A stretch of DNA of 40,120 bases. It comes from a virus. This document shows, piece after piece, positions 3,678-11,936 of the stretch. The stretch is taken from positions 1 through 40,120 of IMG/VR virus record IMGVR_UViG_3300030406_000116; one strand, 5' to 3'. The translations under genes were made by a program, and so were the position numbers. Below the pieces are notes generated by a model. It was given only the letters and a program-made list of their open reading frames with translations, did no database searches and was not told the DNA's origin. Position 1 is the first letter of the stretch, and each line of letters begins with the position of its first letter.

Positions 3678-6128
3678 ATGACTAAACTATTAGAGATAAT
3701 GCCTACTTTCCCTGACCAGAACCAGAACGAAAAAGACATGGCTGAGTTAGGAAAGCAAAGAACAAATAAACGAAGAGTATCTCACGTTGAGCGTGAGGAA
3801 GAGTCAGTGACTAGCTACGGTAAAGTCATGGTAGCTAATACAATACGACCCTTAGCCAAAAGGATAAAAGACTATCTTGAAGATTGTGCGGAGAAATCTA
3901 AAACCGCAGGGCAACCGCCAGTCGCTTTTATGCACCTATCAGGAGTTGACCCTGAAATATCTGCCCTCATTACAGCCAAACACATAATCAATACAATCAC
4001 CCAGTACAAACCATTGACTGCTACTTGTATTAGTTTGGGTGGTAAGATTGAAACTGAAGAGCAACTTAAAAACTTTCAGTATCTAAACCCTGAACTATAC
4101 GAAGTAGTTAAAATGGATTTAGACAAGAGGTCATGGAACTATGCCTACAAAAGACGTAAGCTGAGAGAGACAGCTAAACGAGGTGAGGTTGCGTGGACTG
4201 AATGGACTACACCACAAAAGCTACATGTTGGTATTAGATTAGTTGAGATGATGATTGAAGCTACAGGTTTAATTGAAATTGGAACTGAAACTATCAATCG
4301 TAAGAAAACTAAGATTATAAAACAAACACAGAAAACAAGAGAGTGGATACAAAACAGGAATAGTTTTAATGAACTATTAAATCCTGAGTATCTGCCTTGT
4401 GTCATGCCGCCTAAGCAATGGTCTGGCGTGAGTGGTGGCGGTTATTGGACAAAGGAACTACCTGAGCTTGACTTAGTTAAACAGCGTAATAAAAAGTTTA
4501 AAGTTGAGCTTGAGAGTTTTAAAATGCCTGAAGTTTATAATGCTGTTAATGTTATGCAGAACTCTGCATTTAAAGTTAATCATTATATACTTGGTGTTAT
4601 GCAGGAAGCGTGGGACAAAGGTTTAGCTTTAGGTGGTATGCCGCCAAATGAAAACCATGACATACCTAACAAGCCGCATGACATAGATACAAACAGAGAA
4701 GCAAGAAAAGAGTGGAAGAAAAAAGCTGTTATTGCACACACAGAAAATGCTCGTATGTTTTCTAAGCGTTTACTGTATGCAAAAATATTGTGGGAAGCAG
4801 ACAAGTTTAAATCATACAAAACTATTTACTTTCCATTGCAATTAGATTTCAGAGGACGTGCTTATTGTGTCCCTGCTTTTCTAAACTATCAGAGCATAAG
4901 TGGAGCTAAGGCTTTACTTAAATTCTCTTATGGTAAAGCAATAACAGAAGAAAACAAAGGTGACTTTTGGTTAGCCGTACATGGTGCAAACATGTGGGGT
5001 AAAGACAAACAGTCATTACAAGACAGAGTTAAGTGGGTTCAACAAAACCAAGACATGATTATTAATTGTGCTCTTGACCCATTTACAAATAGACAATGGG
5101 AAGACGCTTCGTCTCCGTTTCAAGCTCTAGCATTTTGTGAAGAGTGGAGACAATTTAAAGAACAAGGTTATGGCTTTGAGTCTAGTATACCAGTGTCTAT
5201 TGACGGTTCGTGTAACGGTTTGCAGTTATACTCATTGATGTTGAGAGATGAACACGCAGGTAAATTAGTTAATGTTGTACCTGCTGATGAGCCTCAAGAC
5301 ATTTATCAATTAGTAGCTGACGCTGTTACAGAGAAACTAAAAGAGGACGCAAAGGCAGACAAACCATACGCACAAAAATGGTTAGACTATGGAGTGAAGC
5401 GTAGTACAACAAAGAGAAGTATTATGACAATCTGTTATGGGTCAACAAGGTACTCATGCACAGACTTTGTAGTTGAAGATTTGACTAAGCGTAAAGACAA
5501 AGGTGAAATGCACCCATTCATAGATGACGTGTTTAGACCTGCAAGTTATTTAGCAGGTGTTATCTGGGATAGCATTGGTGACAATCTTACAAGTGCTAGA
5601 CTAGGCATGGATTACTTACAAAGCATAGCTCGTCTAGTATCAAAGGAACAGTTACCTATTCATTGGATTACACCAATAGGTTTTCCAGTGTATCAAAGCT
5701 ACCCTGAGATGAAGAGTAAGCGTGTCAAAGCAATGTTAATGGGAGAGGTTATTAAACCTCGTATTAATACTGAGACAGACAAGACTGACAAGTTAAGAAT
5801 GTCTAACGGTATTGCACCTAACCTTGTTCATTCAGTAGACTCAGCATGTATGATGAAGACTGTAAACATAGCATACGAAAGAGGTATTAAAAACTTCTGC
5901 AATGTGCATGACAGCTTCGGAACTACTGCGGCTGATGTAGAAACACTGAGTGCTAGTTTGAAAGAAGCATTTATAGAAATCTTTACCAAGCATGATGTCT
6001 TGAAAGATTTTAGAGATGACGTCTTTCATCAACTACCAGAAGCGTTGCGTTCAAAGTTACCTGAAGTACCTGAAAAGGGTAATTTAGATATTGAGCGTTT
6101 AAGAGATTGCGATTTCTTTTTCGCTTAA
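3678..6128 (+). CDS. Single-subunit T7-type RNA polymerase
   Basis: An 816-residue DNA-directed RNA polymerase (T7 enzyme: 883) that would transcribe the middle and late genes from the seven ATAAAG-type promoters. Catalytic Asp509 lies in motif A (IDGSCNGLQ), Lys579 and Tyr587 in motif B (TTKRSIMTICYGS, the same eight-residue spacing as T7 K631/Y639) and Asp745 in motif C (VHDSFGT). It ends in CDFFFA, matching the FAFA-type foot that closes the T7 active site. The start follows AAAGGAG. The region between motifs A and B is shorter than in T7. Its activity could be modulated by the T7-lysozyme-like protein at 7279. Confidence 0.97.
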   Translation: MTKLLEIMPTFPDQNQNEKDMAELGKQRTNKRRVSHVEREEESVTSYGKVMVANTIRPLAKRIKDYLEDCAEKSKTAGQPPVAFMHLSGVDPEISALITAKHIINTITQYKPLTATCISLGGKIETEEQLKNFQYLNPELYEVVKMDLDKRSWNYAYKRRKLRETAKRGEVAWTEWTTPQKLHVGIRLVEMMIEATGLIEIGTETINRKKTKIIKQTQKTREWIQNRNSFNELLNPEYLPCVMPPKQWSGVSGGGYWTKELPELDLVKQRNKKFKVELESFKMPEVYNAVNVMQNSAFKVNHYILGVMQEAWDKGLALGGMPPNENHDIPNKPHDIDTNREARKEWKKKAVIAHTENARMFSKRLLYAKILWEADKFKSYKTIYFPLQLDFRGRAYCVPAFLNYQSISGAKALLKFSYGKAITEENKGDFWLAVHGANMWGKDKQSLQDRVKWVQQNQDMIINCALDPFTNRQWEDASSPFQALAFCEEWRQFKEQGYGFESSIPVSIDGSCNGLQLYSLMLRDEHAGKLVNVVPADEPQDIYQLVADAVTEKLKEDAKADKPYAQKWLDYGVKRSTTKRSIMTICYGSTRYSCTDFVVEDLTKRKDKGEMHPFIDDVFRPASYLAGVIWDSIGDNLTSARLGMDYLQSIARLVSKEQLPIHWITPIGFPVYQSYPEMKSKRVKAMLMGEVIKPRINTETDKTDKLRMSNGIAPNLVHSVDSACMMKTVNIAYERGIKNFCNVHDSFGTTAADVETLSASLKEAFIEIFTKHDVLKDFRDDVFHQLPEALRSKLPEVPEKGNLDIERLRDCDFFFA

Positions 6129-6131
6129 ACA

Positions 6132-6150
6132 ATAAAGTACCCATAATAGA
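6132..6150 (+). promoter_or_regulatory. Phage RNA polymerase promoter P4
   Basis: ATAAAGTACCCATAATAGA lies just after the RNA polymerase stop and 18 bases before the gene at 6168. It would drive the whole DNA-metabolism block. It shares GTACCC with P5 and P6, whereas P1-P3 have GTTCCC. Confidence 0.82.
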
Positions 6151-6167
6151 CAGTAAAGGATAACAAT

Positions 6168-6299
6168 ATGGACGACAATGAAAAACACTACCAACAATTT
6201 GATTACCCATGCCCTTTAGATACGGCAGTTGCGGCAATCGAAAAAGGTTGGATAATTGAAAGACCAATAGAGGAGAACGATAATGGCGAAGAACAATAA
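6168..6299 (+). CDS. 43-residue acidic protein
   Basis: A short gene with AAAGGA eight bases upstream, beginning MDDNEKHYQQFDYPCPLDTA and ending in an acidic tail. It overlaps the start of the ssDNA-binding gene by 17 bases, so the two are probably translationally coupled. It is soluble, with a helix around AVAAIEKGW. I do not recognise a family. Confidence 0.6.
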   Translation: MDDNEKHYQQFDYPCPLDTAVAAIEKGWIIERPIEENDNGEEQ

Positions 6300-6903
6300 T
6301 GTAAAGATTGTATCACCTGTAGGAGTTAGTCAATATGCTTGGCTTACTACACCTGATACACGCTTTGACAGTGACGGACATTTCAAAACTAATTTGATTA
6401 TCCCTGCTGACGAAGCTAAGTCATTGATGAAAAGCATTGATGATGAGATGAAAGAAAGTCTTACTCTTGCTAAAGAGAAGGCTAAGGGCAAGAAGGTAAA
6501 AGAAGGAAACACACCTTATGAAATGGAAACAGATGATGACGGTCAGGAAACTGGCAATGTTATCTTTAAGTTTAAAACGAAAGCTCAAATCATTTCAAAG
6601 GACGGTAAGGTTATACCTAACAAGGTAGCTATCTTTGATAGCAAAGGTAAACCTATGACTGACGTAAACGTATGGTCAGGTTCAGAAATGAAAGTATCTG
6701 CTGAACTAATTAAATACTACACTGCCATTGCAGGTGCAGGTGTATCACTGAGACTTAGAGCAGTGCAAATCACTAAACTTGTAGAAGGTGGAAGTGGTAA
6801 TGCAAAAGGCTATGGCTTTGATGATGTCAAAGACGGCTATGAACACGAGGAGTCGGCAGATGTGGTACAAGAAGAGACTGAGAAACAAGAAACTGACTTC
6901 TAA
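6283..6903 (+). CDS. Single-stranded DNA-binding protein (T7 gp2.5-like)
   Basis: A 206-residue protein (T7 gp2.5: 232) with a lysine-rich OB-fold-like body and a very acidic C-terminal tail ending in Asp-Phe (EETEKQETDF). That acidic tail with terminal Phe is the hallmark by which gp2.5-type proteins contact the DNA polymerase and helicase. It would coat ssDNA at the fork. The start is supported by AGAGGAG. The gene sits in the same order as in T7, before endonuclease I. The assignment rests on tail, size, composition and position. Confidence 0.88.
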   Translation: MAKNNNVKIVSPVGVSQYAWLTTPDTRFDSDGHFKTNLIIPADEAKSLMKSIDDEMKESLTLAKEKAKGKKVKEGNTPYEMETDDDGQETGNVIFKFKTKAQIISKDGKVIPNKVAIFDSKGKPMTDVNVWSGSEMKVSAELIKYYTAIAGAGVSLRLRAVQITKLVEGGSGNAKGYGFDDVKDGYEHEESADVVQEETEKQETDF

Positions 6904-7282
6904 ACAAGTTGGTTTAGCACATGGATTTCGGTCTGGTCTTGAAGAACAGATAGCTGATGAGCTAAGGGGTCTGCGTGTGCAGTATGAGTTTGAAGAAACT
7001 AAATTAAAATATGTTAAACCTACAAAGACACATACTTACACGCCAGATTTCTATTTACCTAAACAAAAAATATATATTGAAACTAAGGGCATGTTTACTT
7101 CTGCTGATAGACAGAAGATGAAACTAATTAAAGAACAACACCCTGACAAAGACATTCGATTTATATTTAGTAATTCAAAATCAAGAATAAGTAAGAAGTC
7201 TAAAACTACTTATGGCATGTGGGCTGATAAGTATGGTTTTAAATGGGCTGATAAACATATACCGAAGGAATGGTTACAATGA
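6860..7282 (+). CDS. Endonuclease I, Holliday junction resolvase (T7 gp3-like)
   Basis: A 140-residue nuclease (T7: 149) that resolves four-way DNA junctions and helps break down host DNA. The catalytic residues align with T7: Glu28 (SGLEEQ), Asp63 (YTPDF), Glu74 and Lys76 (YIETKG). The C-terminal half also matches closely (REQHP-like, IRFIFSNS, YGxxADK, IPKEWL). I chose ATG 6860 because GAGGAG lies 9 bases upstream and the protein then has the family length. Upstream ATGs in the frame would run deep into the ssDNA-binding gene. It overlaps that gene by 44 bases. Confidence 0.95.
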   Translation: MWYKKRLRNKKLTSKQVGLAHGFRSGLEEQIADELRGLRVQYEFEETKLKYVKPTKTHTYTPDFYLPKQKIYIETKGMFTSADRQKMKLIKEQHPDKDIRFIFSNSKSRISKKSKTTYGMWADKYGFKWADKHIPKEWLQ

Positions 7283-7704
7283 GTAATGAAAGAGAAGAAA
7301 CAAAATATATTATAGTACATGCTTCCGATACTCAACCTTCCGAAAATTTAGACGTAGAAGATATTAAAGCAAGAGACCGTAAAGACGGTTGGTTATCCTG
7401 TCGCTTTCATAAAGTAATTACCAGAGAAGGTGATATACAAGACGGAAGAGATATAAAGATAGCAGGAGCTCACATAGAGAATAGCGATAAAGTTTCAAAC
7501 ACCAACTCTATAGGCATTTGTCTTGTTGGTGGGAAAGACACGAATAACAAGCCTGATTGTAACTACACTTTAAAACAATACATAGCTTTAAAAGAGCTTG
7601 TATCTGATTTAAAAAAGGAGTACAAGAAAGCGGTTATCGTGGGTCACAGAGATGTGGCTGACGTCCTGTCTCCACACTTCAACATAGAGGAGTTGTTGAG
7701 ATAG
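7279..7704 (+). CDS. T7 lysozyme-like protein (gp3.5 homologue), amidase site degenerate
   Basis: A 141-residue homologue of T7 gp3.5, which is both an N-acetylmuramoyl-L-alanine amidase and an inhibitor of T7 RNA polymerase. Shared features include IIVHASDT near the N-terminus, GWL..xFHKVI, NSIGICLVGG and GHRDV. Against T7, His17 (here His14) and His122 (His123) are kept, but catalytic Tyr46 is Phe43, catalytic Lys128 is Val129, and zinc ligand Cys130 is Ser131. His133 might supply a ligand but this is not the family pattern. The amidase is probably inactive, leaving polymerase regulation as the likely role. Start ATG 7279 overlaps the endonuclease stop (ATGA); a strong terminator follows. 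Confidence 0.88.
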   Translation: MSNEREETKYIIVHASDTQPSENLDVEDIKARDRKDGWLSCRFHKVITREGDIQDGRDIKIAGAHIENSDKVSNTNSIGICLVGGKDTNNKPDCNYTLKQYIALKELVSDLKKEYKKAVIVGHRDVADVLSPHFNIEELLR

Positions 7705-7714
7705 TTTGTTTGTA

Positions 7715-7745
7715 CCCTGCCAGTAGAAATACTGGTGGGGTTTTT
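7715..7745 (+). terminator. Strong intrinsic terminator
   Basis: An 11-bp stem, CCCTGCCAGTA (7715-7725) with TACTGGTGGGG (7730-7740), including two G-T pairs, closed by a GAAA tetraloop and followed by TTTTT (7741-7745). It lies between the T7-lysozyme-like gene and the primase-helicase, so transcripts from P4 would be attenuated before the replication genes. Confidence 0.92.
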
Positions 7746-7782
7746 ATATACAAATATTTTAGCAAAAAAATTTAGAGAGATT

Positions 7783-9372
7783 ATGGAAAGTCAATTTTTA
7801 TATCATTCGCCCTGTGAAAACTGCGGTTCGTCAGACGCAAATTCTGTTTATGATGACGGACACGCCTATTGTTTTTCATGCGGCACAACAACGAGAGGAC
7901 ATGCTTTGACAACTAATGAATTTGTACCAACAAACTCTGGCTTTGTTCAGGGTGAGATTACACCATTGAATAGTAGAGGATTAGACACAACTACACTACA
8001 AAAGTTTAATTATCAAACAGGACAATACAATGGTAAGCCAGTACAGATTGCAAACTATTACAATAAAGATAGACAATTAGTTGCTCAAAAATTACGACAC
8101 CCTGACAAATCATTTCAATGGATAGGTGACGCCAAAGAGTCTGGGTTGTTCGGTCAACATTTGTGGCGTGACAAAGGTAAGATGTTAATTATAACTGAAG
8201 GCGAGATAGACGCACTATCAGTATCCAAAATAAATCAAAATAAATTTCCAGTAGTAAGTATAAAATCAGGAGCACAAGGTGCTAAGAAAGATATACAGCG
8301 AGAGCTTGAATGGATTGAAGGCTTTGAGTCTGTTGTCTTTATGTTCGACCAAGATGAACAAGGTAAAGCAGGTGCATTAGCGTGTGCTAAATTATTATCA
8401 CCTAACAAAGCAAAGATTTGTACGTTACCTATGAAGGACGCAAATGAAATGCTAGTAACAGGTAAAGTAAAAGAACTTGTTGATTGCATTTGGTCAAGCA
8501 AAGCATACAGACCTGACGGTATTGTATTAGGTTCAGACTTATGGGAAGAAGTAAAAGTTGAAGACAAATACATAAGCGTAAACTATCCGTTTGAATGTAT
8601 GAATGTAAAGACACATGGTCTTCGTAAAGGTGAGCTTGTTACTGTAGCCGCAGGTTCAGGCGTAGGTAAGAGTTCCTTTTGTAGACACATTGCATTAGAT
8701 TTATTAAACAAAAATTTTAAGGTTGGTTACATTGCATTAGAAGAAAGCGTTAAAAGAACGGCTCTTGGTATTATGGGTGTAGCTTTAAAGAAACCACTAC
8801 ACTTAACAAGAGAGGGAATAGATGAGACCAGACTTCAGGAAACCTTTAATGCTACTGTTGGTAATGGCGGCTTTTATTTATACAATCACTTTGGCTCTAC
8901 AGCAAGTGACAATCTAATATCTAAAATTAGATACTTAGCAAAAGCATGTGGTGTAGACTTTGTTGTACTTGACCATTTACACATGGCGTTGTCTTCTGTT
9001 GGTGATGAAACAACAAATGATGAGAGAAAACTTATTGATTATACTGTAAGTAAACTAAGAAGTTTAGTTGAAGAGACAGGTATAGGATTAATATTAGTAT
9101 CACATTTAAGAAGGTCGACTGAAGGTGATAAAGGATTTGAAGACGGTAAGCAGGTAACACTAAGTAGTTTAAGAGGTAGCCAAGCTATAGCTCAGTTATC
9201 AGATTTAGTTATATCTATGAGTCGTGATTTAAAATCAGAAAAAAATATTGCTGATATTTATATTCTTAAAAATAGATTTAGTGGAGAGACAGGTAAAGCA
9301 TGTAGTCTTTACTATGACTTAGAAACTGGTTGTCTATCAGAGGTTAAGAAAGAAGTACAAGATGACTTCTAG
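7783..9372 (+). CDS. DNA primase-helicase (T7 gp4-like)
   Basis: A 529-residue bifunctional replication protein (T7: 566). The N-terminal zinc finger has Cys11, Cys14, Cys30 and Cys33. A TOPRIM region follows (TEGEIDALS, then FDQDEQGKAGA). The RecA-like DnaB-type helicase has Walker A GSGVGKSS with Lys296-Ser297 and a Walker B-like VVLDHLHM, plus a late RGSQAIAQLSDLV motif. I chose ATG 7783 rather than the upstream GTG at 7735, which lies inside the terminator hairpin. The ribosome site is weak (AGAGAGA). It would unwind DNA at the fork and prime lagging-strand synthesis. Confidence 0.95.
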   Translation: MESQFLYHSPCENCGSSDANSVYDDGHAYCFSCGTTTRGHALTTNEFVPTNSGFVQGEITPLNSRGLDTTTLQKFNYQTGQYNGKPVQIANYYNKDRQLVAQKLRHPDKSFQWIGDAKESGLFGQHLWRDKGKMLIITEGEIDALSVSKINQNKFPVVSIKSGAQGAKKDIQRELEWIEGFESVVFMFDQDEQGKAGALACAKLLSPNKAKICTLPMKDANEMLVTGKVKELVDCIWSSKAYRPDGIVLGSDLWEEVKVEDKYISVNYPFECMNVKTHGLRKGELVTVAAGSGVGKSSFCRHIALDLLNKNFKVGYIALEESVKRTALGIMGVALKKPLHLTREGIDETRLQETFNATVGNGGFYLYNHFGSTASDNLISKIRYLAKACGVDFVVLDHLHMALSSVGDETTNDERKLIDYTVSKLRSLVEETGIGLILVSHLRRSTEGDKGFEDGKQVTLSSLRGSQAIAQLSDLVISMSRDLKSEKNIADIYILKNRFSGETGKACSLYYDLETGCLSEVKKEVQDDF

Positions 9373-9568
9373 TAGACGTGCTCTGCAATGGACTACAATA
9401 GTTATGGGTGCTCTTGCAGACGCAAGAAACAACCCTGATAAAATGATTAACATTGAAGTAGCTAAAGAAGAGTCTGCAATGGTAGTTGAACAAGCTATCA
9501 TGGCACTTATGGCTCAAGGAGAAATGGCGGCTTTTAGATTAGTTGTAGATTTAAAAACACTACATTAG
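9362..9568 (+). CDS. Small protein between helicase and polymerase, unknown
   Basis: A 68-residue protein overlapping the end of the helicase gene by 11 bases. It is Ala/Met-rich and mostly helical (TTIVMGALADARN, EEQ-type stretch, EQAIMALMAQGEMAAF), without a clear signal peptide. The small size and overlap suggest a helper in the replication operon, but nothing identifies it. Confidence 0.6.
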   Translation: MTSSRRALQWTTIVMGALADARNNPDKMINIEVAKEESAMVVEQAIMALMAQGEMAAFRLVVDLKTLH

Positions 9569-9575
9569 GAGACAA

Positions 9576-9866
9576 ATGAAAAAAAAGAAAAAGGTAGAGC
9601 TACCTGATATACCTAATTGTGCTGACTTTTATATGGCATGGTGGTTGGATATAAATACAGACAGCTCATGGTTGACACCAGAAAAAGCAAAAGCAACTAA
9701 ACCTACAATCTGTTTGACAACAGGTTGGTTAATATCAACTAAAGATAATTGTCACAGACTAGCGGCAGATTATAATTTTAATGATGACGGCACACTTGGT
9801 GACATAGGTGGCGTTACTACAATTCCAAATAGAAACATAATTAAATTACAAAAGGTAAAACTATAA
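9576..9866 (+). CDS. 96-residue protein, unknown
   Basis: A soluble protein with a Lys-rich start (MKKKKKVELPDIP) and a Trp-rich middle (FYMAWWLDINTDSSWLTPEK), ending basic. AGGAGACAA precedes the ATG. The last base of its stop is the first base of the DNA polymerase start codon, so the two are translationally coupled. I do not recognise the family. Genes at this spot in other T7-like phages are usually accessory replication or nucleotide proteins. Confidence 0.6.
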   Translation: MKKKKKVELPDIPNCADFYMAWWLDINTDSSWLTPEKAKATKPTICLTTGWLISTKDNCHRLAADYNFNDDGTLGDIGGVTTIPNRNIIKLQKVKL

Positions 9867-11563
9867 TGCGATATTGCTTCGACATAGAAACAAATGGATT
9901 TCTTGATGACTGTACTACAGTGCATTGTATTGTCTTAAAAAATATAGACACAAATGAAATTCTAAAACCCACTAATGAAGAAGCTATTAAACTTTTAAGT
10001 GAAGCAGATTTAATTACAGGTCATAACATTATTAAGTTTGACATACCTGTACTAGAGAAATTATTTGGCTTTAAAACTAAAGCACAAATTTTCGATACAA
10101 TCGTAGCAACTCGTTTGTTGTTCCCAGATATAAGGGACAGTGACTTTAAACGAAATGACTTCCCTGCGAATTGTATTGGCAGACACAGCTTGAAAGCGTG
10201 GGGTTATAGGGTGGGTAATTATAAGGAAGCATTTGATACAGATTGGAAAACATTTAGTCCTGCTATGCTAGACTATTGTGTTCAAGATGTAGAAGTCACT
10301 CACAGTTTATTTAAAATGATTGAGAATAGAGGTTACTCTAAACAAGCAATGGAGTTAGAACATGATGTTGCTCAATTAATATACAAACAAGAAAGACATG
10401 GTTTTACTTTTGATAAAGAGAAAGCCGAACAATTATATTCTACATTAAATGCAAGACGATTAGAATTAGAAGATGAGTTTCAAAAAATATTTTTACCTAT
10501 TACTACAAAAAGAATATCACCTAAAACAGGTAAACAATTAAAAGATAAGGTGACTGTATTTAATCCTTCTAGTAGATTACATATAGCAGAAAGATTACAG
10601 AGTAAATATAATTGGAAACCAGAAGAGTTTACTGCTGACGGTAAACCAAAACTAGATGATACAGTATTAAGTCAATTAGATTATCCTGAAGCAAAGTTAC
10701 TTGCTGAACATTTTTTACTAGATAAAAGAATAGGACAGTTAGCTACTGGTGCACAGGCTTGGTTAAAGAATGAACGTAATGGAAAGATACATGGAACTTG
10801 TAATACAAATTCTACCGTCACTGCTAGAGCTTCTCATAGTAATCCAAACTTAGGACAAGTACCGAGTGTATCTGTTCCTTATGGTAAAGATTGTAGAAGT
10901 TTATTTACTGTGCCTAAAGGTAAGAAGCTAGTAGGGATTGATATTTCAGGACTTGAGATAAGAATGTTATGTCATTTTATGTCTAAGTATGATGACGGAG
11001 AATATTCTAAAGTTGTATTAGAAGGTGACATACACACTGAGACACAAAAACTAGCAGGACTAGAAACAAGAGACCAAGCAAAAAGATTTTACTATTGTTT
11101 CTTGTATGGTGGTGGTGTTAGAAAGATAGCATTAGTAACTGGCAAGAAAGTCAGTGAAGCGTCTAAGATAAAACAACGCTTCTTAAATAATTTACCTGCG
11201 TTAAATAAATTAATAACGCAAGTACAATCGGCGGCTGAACGTGGATACTTAATAGGTCTTGATAAACGTAAGATAAAAATTAGGTCTGCACATGCCGCAC
11301 TTAATACTTTACTTCAATCTGGTGGAGCTCTTGTTTGTAAGCAATGGCTTGTCGAGTTTGATAAAGTAGTTAAGAAAATACCTGAAGCACAACAAGTGGT
11401 TTGGGTGCATGATGAAATACAAGTCGAGTGTCTTGAGAAAGACGCTGAGACTATTGGACGGTTAGCTGTCGAAGCCATTAAACGTACTGGCGAACACTTC
11501 CAATTAAGACTTCCTCTTACAGGGGAATACAAGATAGGAGATAATTGGAGTGAAACACACTAG
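9866..11563 (+). CDS. Family A DNA polymerase (T7 gp5-like), no thioredoxin-binding loop
   Basis: A 565-residue replicative polymerase (T7: 704). The 3'-5' exonuclease has Asp6 and Glu8 (CFDIETNG), GHNIIKFD and the YxxxD motif YCVQD. The polymerase has motif A DISGLE with Asp359, motif B around RDQAKRFYYCFLYGGG, and motif C VHDE with Asp516. Before the conserved VFNPSSR there are only about 25 residues where T7 carries its 76-residue thioredoxin-binding insertion, so host thioredoxin is unlikely to be the processivity factor. The gene overlaps its neighbours at both ends. Confidence 0.96.
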   Translation: MRYCFDIETNGFLDDCTTVHCIVLKNIDTNEILKPTNEEAIKLLSEADLITGHNIIKFDIPVLEKLFGFKTKAQIFDTIVATRLLFPDIRDSDFKRNDFPANCIGRHSLKAWGYRVGNYKEAFDTDWKTFSPAMLDYCVQDVEVTHSLFKMIENRGYSKQAMELEHDVAQLIYKQERHGFTFDKEKAEQLYSTLNARRLELEDEFQKIFLPITTKRISPKTGKQLKDKVTVFNPSSRLHIAERLQSKYNWKPEEFTADGKPKLDDTVLSQLDYPEAKLLAEHFLLDKRIGQLATGAQAWLKNERNGKIHGTCNTNSTVTARASHSNPNLGQVPSVSVPYGKDCRSLFTVPKGKKLVGIDISGLEIRMLCHFMSKYDDGEYSKVVLEGDIHTETQKLAGLETRDQAKRFYYCFLYGGGVRKIALVTGKKVSEASKIKQRFLNNLPALNKLITQVQSAAERGYLIGLDKRKIKIRSAHAALNTLLQSGGALVCKQWLVEFDKVVKKIPEAQQVVWVHDEIQVECLEKDAETIGRLAVEAIKRTGEHFQLRLPLTGEYKIGDNWSETH

Positions 11564-11936
11564 CAAATGGGACATTGATTTAAAGTTTGGTAAGAGTGGT
11601 GAAGACAGAGTAGCTAACTTATTAAACGCAGATAAATCAAAAATAGAAGTTAAGACTGAAAGAGATTGGTGGTACAAGACAGGTAACATAGCAATCGAAA
11701 TAGAGTGTAGAGGTAAACCAAGTGGATTATATGCTACTGAAGCAGACTACTGGGTTCATATTCTACACAAAGACGGCAAAGATTTTTGTAAATTATTCTT
11801 TGACGTACCAACACTAAAAGAAATAGCTTTCAAATATATAGATAACACTAAGATGATAGGAGATAACTTTGCTTCTAAGTGTATACTTATACCTTTGAAA
11901 GAATTGTTTAATGTAAAAGAGAGGGTTAAATTATAA
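11550..11936 (+). CDS. PD-(D/E)XK-like nuclease family protein
   Basis: A 128-residue protein overlapping the DNA polymerase gene by 14 bases. SGEDRVANLL, then KIEVKTERDWWYKTGNIAIE, resembles the alpha-beta core of PD-(D/E)XK nucleases: a leading Glu, a strand ending in the ExK of IEVKTE, and a further acidic IEIE strand. The likely role is recombination or degradation of DNA next to the polymerase and the exonuclease, but substrate and activity cannot be read from the sequence. Similar small proteins occur in marine T7-like phages. Confidence 0.65.
   Translation: MKHTSKWDIDLKFGKSGEDRVANLLNADKSKIEVKTERDWWYKTGNIAIEIECRGKPSGLYATEADYWVHILHKDGKDFCKLFFDVPTLKEIAFKYIDNTKMIGDNFASKCILIPLKELFNVKERVKL

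Noticed and set aside
6788-6859. Upstream start for endonuclease I
   Set aside because: This would add 24 residues overlapping the ssDNA-binding gene. The ATG at 6860 has a good ribosome site and gives the family length.
7735-7782. GTG start for the primase-helicase
   Set aside because: It lies inside the terminator hairpin (7715-7745). The zinc-finger start at 7783 fits the family.
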